A stretch of DNA of 64,000 bases from contig RQTK01000017.1 of assembly GCA_003991915.1 (NCBI GenBank), positions 651,185-715,184 of the forward strand, in the 5' to 3' direction. Of the stretch, positions 56,753-64,000 are shown piece by piece. This DNA is from Elysia chlorotica (Eukaryota; Mollusca; Gastropoda; Plakobranchidae). The translations under genes and the position numbers were made by a program. The number at the start of each line of letters is the position of its first letter. Position 1 is the first letter of the stretch. The notes beneath the pieces are model-generated. The model saw nothing but the letters and a program-made list of their open reading frames with translations, had not been told where the DNA came from and made no database searches.

Positions 56753-57234
56753 TTATCAGTTTTGTTTGTACATGTCATAATATTGGTAATTTTCTCATAT
56801 TTCAAAACAAAATAAAACAATATATTCCGACCGAAGGTCGAAATGTCTACAAGTGGACATCGTGATCAATTTGGCCCGTCTCAGTCCAGTGGCATCATGT
56901 ACTGTATAGTCTCTGCAGGTGGTCTACACCAGTGTCTGAAGGATTTGAAGGATCATCACGGAGATATACTGAGATGGTAGTGCTTGTACATGTGTAAGAC
57001 TGTGTCCACCGCTCGGTTTCTATGTGGCACCGCGTGTATAAACTGAGATGGTAGTGCGTGTATATGTCTAAGTTGCATCGCATTGTTGTCAAACAAATTT
57101 TGGATCCATCGAAAAATGTTTTCGTATTAGAATCGGATGAGATGGTAGTCATGGTGTCCCCCGCTTTTTGTGTCTATGTGGCAGAGTCTGAGGACTCGAC
57201 CACGAATGAGGGACGGGGTGGACAAAAATGTGTA

Positions 57235-57310
57235 ACGGCAACGCTGGCGACTACTAATCGGGGAATCTCTGGTTCGATCCCTGATCAAAGTGTCTTTTCC
57301 CCTATCTGGT
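57235..57310 (+). mobile_element. tRNA-like SINE head fragment (sense)
   Basis: B box TCTGGTTCGATCCCTG, followed by CCCCTATCTGGTTAAG; A box region only weakly matched. Confidence 0.5.
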
Positions 57311-57429
57311 TAAGTTATTGTATAGATCTCCTGGTTTGAAACTGCCAAACATTTCATCCCAAAAGCCAGCCCAGACAAAGAAGACATAATAGTTTGTAAG
57401 TACAACGTCAAGGTAGATTACGACTCGTG

Positions 57430-57562
57430 CTTAGCCTTCTCATTCTCATATCTTCTTATTATCTTAAGAAGAGTCTTATTCTTACCACAACGTTGTAACA
57501 TTGTACTTACGGCACAATGCAACCTTAAAAGTCGAAATGTCTACAAGTGGACATCGTGGCAA
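57430..57562. repeat. Dispersed repeat (AGCCTTCTCATT...GCAACCTTAAA), copy 2
   Basis: As 56434-56558, and followed by GTCGAAATGTCTACAAGTGG, which also occurs at 56838. Confidence 0.85.
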
Positions 57563-57714
57563 TCAAAAGACGTCCTTGAATAGTGATGTGATAAGAATCA
57601 GACCGTATTTACTTTCCTTAGAGACAAGATGACGTCTTGACCTAGTACTTATTAATAACTACGTGATCTTCTGATAAAGTGAAATCGGTCATCAATTCAT
57701 CACATAAGTTGTAT

Positions 57715-57800
57715 AATGTCATATAATAGCATTTCTAGAATACTAAATATTTACAGTATAATCACTGTATTGTAGGAATGAGATAGCAGCTCATTTTATA
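57715..57800. mobile_element. Palindromic MITE-like repeat, diverged copy
   Basis: GCATTTCTAGAATACTAAAT, ATTTACAGTA then GTAGGAATGAGATAGCAGC; both arms present but decayed. Confidence 0.5.
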
Positions 57801-59230
57801 ATTGAAGTCATAAAGTGTTGAATAACATTAATAGGTCGTCAATCTCCTTTACGTGACTAAAGACACGTGTGTCTGGATAAGACTTGAAGACGTTCGTTAT
57901 ATCTCTTAGCCTCTCTCTTGAATGAGAAGAAATCACGACATCGTTATCAATACTTGATTTGTAGATAAGTATTCTATTTTTAATTAGCCTATGTTTTCGA
58001 AGTCACCTATAGAGAGTCGTGGCCACCCCAGACACAAGCTGAGGTTTCGACCCCACGCCCTACTATTAGATAGAGTGAGAGTGGAAAGACAACAGAAAGA
58101 ATACCTAAACTTTGTGGAAACCAATATTTTGCAGTCTCAAAATAATATCATATACAAAATAAATGTGTACAGAAGAACAATGCCCGAGCAAATTTCAGGG
58201 TAACTCTATCTATCTATCAAATGAGGGAAGACAACGACAGAAGGGCAGCTCTCCTTAATCTCCTACCCTTTGCTAAATCAGAGCTCCCTATCACAACACG
58301 CAAACAAACTAGAGACCGAAATAGAACTCTTCATCACTCCATACCCGAAGCTGGAAACTAATAGCAGGCATAAATAGAACTGTGAAGGAGGGAAAAAGAA
58401 AAATAAGCGCAATGATATGCAGCGGATTGTCCCTGGGGTAAATGATTGCTTCGTATCAGAATACACAAGACCGAAATAGAATCAATAACAAAATAAACAC
58501 AATAATATGCAAGGGGGTGTCTGGTGGGTTTTTTTTTATTGGTGCAGATTGTTGCTCGGAGTGAGGGGTAAAAGGAATTTGGTTATACATTTATGGGAGC
58601 AAAAATTCGTAAAAATTATGATGAGCAAGCCTGATTTGTTAAAAACAAAAACAAAAACAACAAAAAAGTCGTAACTCTATTTAAAACTAGTTAAGGCTAT
58701 AAATGGGCAGCAAGTATTGGAAATTGACGAGAAAAGCCTAGCTAGTGTTACAAGGCTAAAAAAAAAAGTGGGTAAGAATAAAGCGAAACTAGTTCCTCAG
58801 GACATTTTATCGATGACGTGCAAATTAATCTACTGAACTAATACCGCATACGTATCAATAAATAATCATGAACCCAAAGGACAGTCCATGACCACTTGTA
58901 CATTTTACGACATAGTTTTAAATTGGGTATAATGTGTGTGAAACGTCCCTTCCTCAAAAAGCAGTTGAGCAATACTGGACGTTAAATCACGGCCTATTAC
59001 ATCAGGCAGGAGTCGCCAAGTGCTGGACAATGGGCCCCATTGATCCAGGAACTACTAAATGTAGTACATAGTACTAACGAGCGTATCTGCCACCAACTTG
59101 AAGCGAAAAAGTCCTATCTGTAAGCAGTTTGTTACACTGACTTGGATAGAATCAATGTCCGCTTTGGTGTGTGCTTGAGTTGGCGGCTCTGCTTATACTA
59201 GATATAACCCTGGGTGATTGTCAAGTGATT
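57801..59230. other. Non-coding interval; nothing recognised
   Basis: Contains one unassigned open frame (57991-58203) without motifs. AT-rich elsewhere. Confidence 0.5.
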
Positions 59231-59234
59231 GAGT

Positions 59235-59400
59235 GAGTTCATTTCCAAGTCTAAATAGTGTACGGGGCCCATAACTAACGTCTGAAAACTTTACGTCCAA
59301 CCGCTCAGTGACAGTGCATGGGTGTCAGGAACCCTATCTCGGCCAGTGACATTATACAATGATGTACTGACATCGATCCTACCAGAAAGAAAAAAAACTC
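59235..59400 (-). mobile_element. SINE (antisense), diverged
   Basis: CGGGGCCCATAACTAACGTC, TGAAAACTTTACGT, CTCGGCCAGTGACATTATAC, TACTGACATCGATCC in family order. Confidence 0.75.
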
Positions 59401-59531
59401 GGACAAATAAATGTTGGCAGTTTGGTAGTTGTTTGAAGGGGATGGTGGTACACAAAATGACTAGGAGAAAGAATCATATTGATTCATAATGCGGACGCTC
59501 TATCAGCAACCAAACTTCAACAGGGCCTACA

Positions 59532-59547
59532 TTTATTATTATTATTA

Positions 59548-59599
<52 letters not shown>

Positions 59600-59605
59600 G
59601 CTGTT
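59532..59605. repeat. (ATT)n microsatellite
   Basis: ATT triplets with rare TTT and AGT interruptions. Confidence 0.95.
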
Positions 59606-60800
59606 GTTGATTTTATTATTATCCACCGCATACATAAACCTGCACGTGAATAGCGCAACAGGTGACCCCCGACACACTGCAGATAGAAATGGATATACAT
59701 GTACCGTGTTCCCAGGGTGCGTGTACAATAAACATTCCTATACAAGCTGCCAAACTAATCACGCTTTCCCGAGTATCGTGTGCATGCATACGGTGCAGTT
59801 TGATACGGTGTCATGTCGATTTCTTTGCTCATTACTTTGGTTTATTAATGTTGCCTTTATATTGTTTTTGTTGGGTATTTTGTTTGTATGGTTTCATGCA
59901 CGTTTCGTATCAGTTTCTGCCTGTTTTGAAACATTATTGGCTGTGTAAAAGTGTATTCGTCTATGCGTCCTGGTGAATGAAAAGTAATATGTAGCAGAAT
60001 AAACAAAAAAACAAACAAACAAAAAACAAAAAAAAAACACACAACAACAACAAAAAACAATAAACCACAGCCACCAGAAAGTGCCAAGTATCACACAAAC
60101 GTTTAAGAAATTGAAAGCGGACAAAGATGTTTTAAGTTTATTCCATCCCGACCTCATATAACCTCCCCAGAACACCTTAAAAATAATAATAATAATAATA
60201 ATAAAAAAAACATGTCAATAACCGAAGTATCCACTCCAGCCCATCAGCGAAGACAGCAATACGCGACTTTGTCATTAAGCGGCTTCCTGTAGCCTTGCGG
60301 ATCCATAACAGATCTATAGCACCCAGCCAGGCCCCGGGCAGGCTATATAGCACTGTAGCTAAGCGCACTCATCAGGCGAGCCCATCAGATTGGGGACCAG
60401 TCCGGTACACAAATACATGCACAGATACATGTACAGTGTATATATATATATGCAGCGATACATATACAGTGTATATAGTGTGTGTATATACAAGTACGAC
60501 AAGGTCAATCAGTGACCAACGTCCACACGTCCACACATATATTAGGTAATAGTCCACACTCGCACGTCATAGTCCATGGACATTAATGGGCAAAGTCGAA
60601 ACTGGACTCACAGATGTACAAATATTATGTACTGTAAAACTTGTTCTCAGCTCAAGTGGCCCATTGGTAGAGTGTGCGATGCCACAATTTATCTTACAAT
60701 TGGGGATTTCATGTGGTGTATCAGTGAATTTAACGCATACCTACAAAAAGTAGAGAATTCTTAGCCCCAGGTCAAAAAAAGAGCAGCAGACACACAAAAA
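59606..60800. other. Non-coding interval
   Basis: Holds an A-rich tract (59998-60062), an (ATA)n tract (60183-60204) and TATACA/TGTATA repeats (60410-60500). No exon recognised. Confidence 0.5.
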
Positions 60801-60807
60801 GAAACCT

Positions 60808-60895
60808 AACGCCTGAGTAATAGAATCGAACTTCAGACCACTTGTTCAGTACTTCAGAGCACTACCCACTGAGCTACCTGACGCCCCACACAAGC
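60808..60895 (-). mobile_element. tRNA-like SINE head (antisense)
   Basis: On the - strand: GGGGCGTCAGGTAGCTCAGT, GGGTAGTGCTC (A box) and GAAGTTCGATTCT (B box). Starts with the same GGGGCGTCAG as the 51688 copy. Confidence 0.75.
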
Positions 60896-61624
60896 CCGAT
60901 GGTTCTCCGCACACCGGAGTCGCTGAAACAAGAGAAAATTCTGTTACCCGGTACCTCTCAGCCGCCGAGAAATTGATTGAGCGATCTATCAACACCACCT
61001 GTTGAATGAAGTGAGGGAGAACTTTGGAAGCAATGCACACGACTAGATCTCGAGTCTAACCAGAAATAGACGGAAAATGTATGAGAGAGTCGAGCTATTT
61101 TTAGGCCAAGGTCACAAACGTCTGCGTTGAAATACAACAGACATGCCTATAAAACCCTTCACAGAAGCTGCAGCAGAAATCAATTTGCGAGACAAACCAA
61201 TACGGCGGCGTAAACGGATTTGTGTAAATTACCCTCCACAGCCAGTCGATTTCTTTCCATAGGGCAAGGGCAAGATGTCTACAACATTGGAATACGATAG
61301 ACAACAATGACATACATTTTAACCCTTAGATATGGCCGACACCACCAACAAGTCTACAACATTGGAATACAATAGACATACACATTCAACCATTAACCCT
61401 TCAATATAGCCGACACCATTAATTGACCTATTTGACAGTTTACGGCAAAACCCGAAACAGGGAGTTTGCAGTTGATGTAAATGACCCAGGGCTGGCTACA
61501 CCTGTGCAACGATTGTTCCCGTGCACGGGCGAACTTCTAATCACTCCTGCTACTCACACCGGCAGGCACTGACTCACTGTCTGGTTAGGTATAGTCGTTT
61601 CTTCATGTTCATCGTCAGTAGAGT

Positions 61625-61975
61625 TGAGTTGATTTAACGCCCAACGTCAGCACTATATAGGCTATATTGAGGACCAGCCCCAAGACTGACGTCTGACAAT
61701 TTTATGTGCTGCCATACACGAGAAAGGGTGGGGCTACCATGAATCATGTCTCACCATTGTTAGTACCTAGAGAGTATCTTATACGGGACCCGACATAAAC
61801 GTCTAATAATTTTACTTGCCGTCACACAGAGACAGGGCGGGGATACCGGGACTTCAGTCAAAGGCAATCAATGATACTGAAACTGACTCAAGCGGACAAA
61901 GTGTATTTGTCCATTCTGGGTTTCGAACCAAGGACCTCCCAATTGGGGGATGGACGCGCTACCACCTCCGATTTA
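61625..61975 (-). mobile_element. SINE with duplicated body and tRNA head (antisense)
   Basis: The tail AACGCCCAACGTCAGCAC starts at 61638. Body segment one (GACGTCTGACAATTTTATGT, GGGGCTACCATGAAT) is followed by body segment two (AACGTCTAATAATTTTACTT, GGGGATACCGGGACTTC), then a head with B box TTGGTTCGAAACC on the - strand. Confidence 0.85.
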
Positions 61976-62871
61976 AAGGTTGATCTTGTTTAATATCTAC
62001 CGATTTCAGAAGTACTGTTATTTCTCCTGTAGATCGTATTGTGAAACCGCTAAAATCAACTCCCTGCTTGAACCTGAACAAATTTATGACTATACTACAT
62101 GTAAAACCAACAGGCTTTACTGTGGTACAAAGTACTCCAGAAACAGTACACGCACTTCAAGTTCAAAGCACGCATAGATATAATACATACAATGTAATTA
62201 TTTACATAACAATCAAAGTCTGCGAGACCGTTGTTCGATATCATCAATATGCTTGACTTTAGCAATAAATTAAGCTCAACACATTGTACAGCCACAATGT
62301 TTTCAAAAGGTTGGTCTTTGTCCTCATAGTCAAGTTGTTGGTTGTTTTATAATACAATAGATGTAATGCGTTACATAAATAACTAATATCGTACAGTTAG
62401 AACTTAGCCTTGAGTTTTACAACAAGTGAAAACCCGAATTAACCATACCCTATACTCTCTGATCTCCGCCCCTCTCCGCTATTTCTCCGGGACTCCCAAC
62501 ACCGTCCCGAGTACGACTACGATACTGCAGTGTTGACGTCTTTACTGACCTTCAAACCCCATGATACTTATCTACTACGCTATCATAAAAGAATAATCAA
62601 ATGTACAATCTGTTAACAATCTTTTGAACTTGAATGAATGCACAATGAACAAACAGATAAATTTTTTTATCAAAAGAAAGAAGAAGATAAACGAAGGTGA
62701 CTTTTATTTCTGACGTCATAATATAATCGTATGGGGTTGGCATCGATTTCACGACTGTTCAAAGTTGAACAAATTTAGGTTTGCGTACCTGGATCTGATA
62801 TAAAATATCCTTCCAAAGGCTCAAAGCGCTTAAAAGCGATTTTAAACATAATCACAAAAAAAGAAGAAAAT

Positions 62872-62956
62872 GAAGAAGAAGAAGAAGAAGAAGAAGAAGA
62901 AGAAGAAGAAGAAGAAGAAGAAGAAGAAGAAGAAGAAGAAGAAGAAGAAGAAGAAG
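62872..62956. repeat. (GAA)n microsatellite
   Basis: GAA triplets for ~85 bases; purine-strand repeat capable of triplex (H-DNA) structure by known chemistry of GAA tracts. Confidence 0.95.
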
Positions 62957-63198
62957 GGATTGGTGGGGAGACTAAGAAGAACAAAGACCAAGAACAGCGA
63001 CAATAAGGAAAAAAAAACAACAACAACAATAGGCGCGCAACAATAATTACAGAGCACGACAAAAAGGGTTAAGAAATCAATTCCAATCAGTATCAGACAC
63101 AAGATACTCAATAGTACTAAACTTCCAAAAGGTCGGCGCTTTGAACAATGCCACCACTGAAAGGTCGCGATGAATACCGTAAACAAATGCCGAATAAG

Positions 63199-63318
63199 CC
63201 GAGGGACTAAGCACTAAGCATGGGGATAGGGCAGGGCCGAGGGAGTAAGCAGTAAGCATAGGGATAGGGCAGGGCCGAGGGAGTAAGCAGTAAGCATAGG
63301 GAGGGATAGGACAGGGCC
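63199..63318. repeat. ~40-bp minisatellite, three units
   Basis: GCCGAGGGAGTAAGCAGTAA then GCATAGGGATAGGGCAGG repeated three times with small changes. Confidence 0.93.
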
Positions 63319-64000
63319 GCAGAGGTTACCCGACCCTCCCAGTAGAATCCCGTGCCTGGGCGCCAGGAGTCAGGGCCCGTGCCAGAATTCAATTACTGGC
63401 ACAACATGGAGGGACAGATCTAGTTAAGATGGCCTGAGCAGGAGTGAAACACAGAGAGAAACTGACAGAGGTGGGGGTAAGAGATAGGCAGATAGTCAGA
63501 TAGGCAGATTGAGAGAAGAGAAAGTGGTGAGGAAAGAAGGGAAAAAAAAGGGGGGGGGGGGGGGGGGGGGGGGGTGGGGCCTCGGCCACAAATTGCGTGC
63601 TCGATTAGAAGAGGGACTTCGCATACAAAAGAAGAAGAGAAGAAGAAGAGAAGGAGGAAAGAGAAAAACGAGTTGAAAAGGTTCATAACACAAAGGCGGT
63701 GATAAAAAGCTTGATTAACGCCAATATCACTATTATCAGTGTTTGAAAAGTTTTTAACACAAATACCATGGATGGTTAGTTGTATCACAGTTCGGAGATA
63801 AAAGTGGTGGGATAATTATGCTGATAGATTGGTCGCATAAAGAGAAACTGGTGATTCAAAATTCATAACCACATATACATAATACATGTACTGTTTTAGC
63901 CAATAAAATATTGATTGTTGAACGTGACATTGGGTACACGTGCACAAAAAAAAGAAGGGAGGAAGAGAGAGAGGGAGAGAGAGAGAGAGAGAGAGGGAGG

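Larger units (their letters stand above)
61976..64000. other. Terminal non-coding interval
   Basis: Contains a (GAA)n array, a 40-bp minisatellite, a poly-G run (63550-63574) and (GA)n at the window end. No coding exon recognised. Confidence 0.5.

Noticed and set aside
57991-58203. 70-codon + frame ending MPEQISG
   Set aside because: Charged composition but no recognisable family; too short to support alone.
62775-63186. Poly-Ser / poly-Phe frames
   Set aside because: (GAA)n microsatellite read on the - strand.

Overview
This is eukaryotic (metazoan) genomic DNA: spliced genes with GT-AG introns, long low-complexity tracts, gap runs of N, and a dispersed tRNA-derived SINE. The SINE type, the very frequent palindrome TACATGTA, the long (GA)n/(CT)n arrays and the protein content suggest a marine mollusc, most likely a gastropod. 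That assignment is inference. No bacterial, phage or CRISPR-type content is visible.

Layout. (1) 1.2-5.0 kb, + strand: a spliced Rab-like small GTPase. The middle exon carrying the guanine-specificity motif is lost in a 729-N gap, and the 3' end of exon 3 is tandemly copied beside that gap. (2) 5-10.7 kb: AT-rich, gene-poor. (3) 10.7-12.8 kb: a ~1 kb direct duplication just downstream of (4) 13.05-14.95 kb, - strand: WDR76, a nuclear WD40 protein, uninterrupted in one coding exon. (5) 15-20 kb: a LINE reverse-transcriptase fragment, a 136-bp perfect-ended hairpin element, SINEs and (GA)n arrays. (6) 20.1-21.8 kb, + strand: a two-exon single-pass membrane protein with KCNE-like topology whose cytoplasmic tail holds 14 copies of a 15-residue repeat. 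(7) 22.96-25.44 kb, - strand: an 825-residue secreted or surface protein with a somatomedin B domain. (8) 25.4-38.7 kb: no coding sequence; a 347-bp tandem duplication, a (CTA)n array, and a T-rich (on the - strand) tract that may be the long 3' UTR of the next gene. (9) 38.7-50.7 kb, - strand: a CTD small phosphatase (CTDSPL/SCP family) in six visible coding blocks plus one missing 57-nt exon next to a 23-N gap. It has an unusually long N-terminal region, and a ~2 kb minisatellite begins exactly at one of its splice acceptors. (10) 50.7-64 kb: intergenic, with tRNA-like SINE heads, a CACGTG array and duplicated hairpin repeats.

The five genes act in unrelated processes (vesicle traffic, chromatin/DNA-damage scaffolding, a membrane accessory-like protein, a surface ectodomain, phosphatase signalling). 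They show no operon-like logic. The most distinctive biology is repeat expansion that repeatedly involves coding or splice-site sequence.
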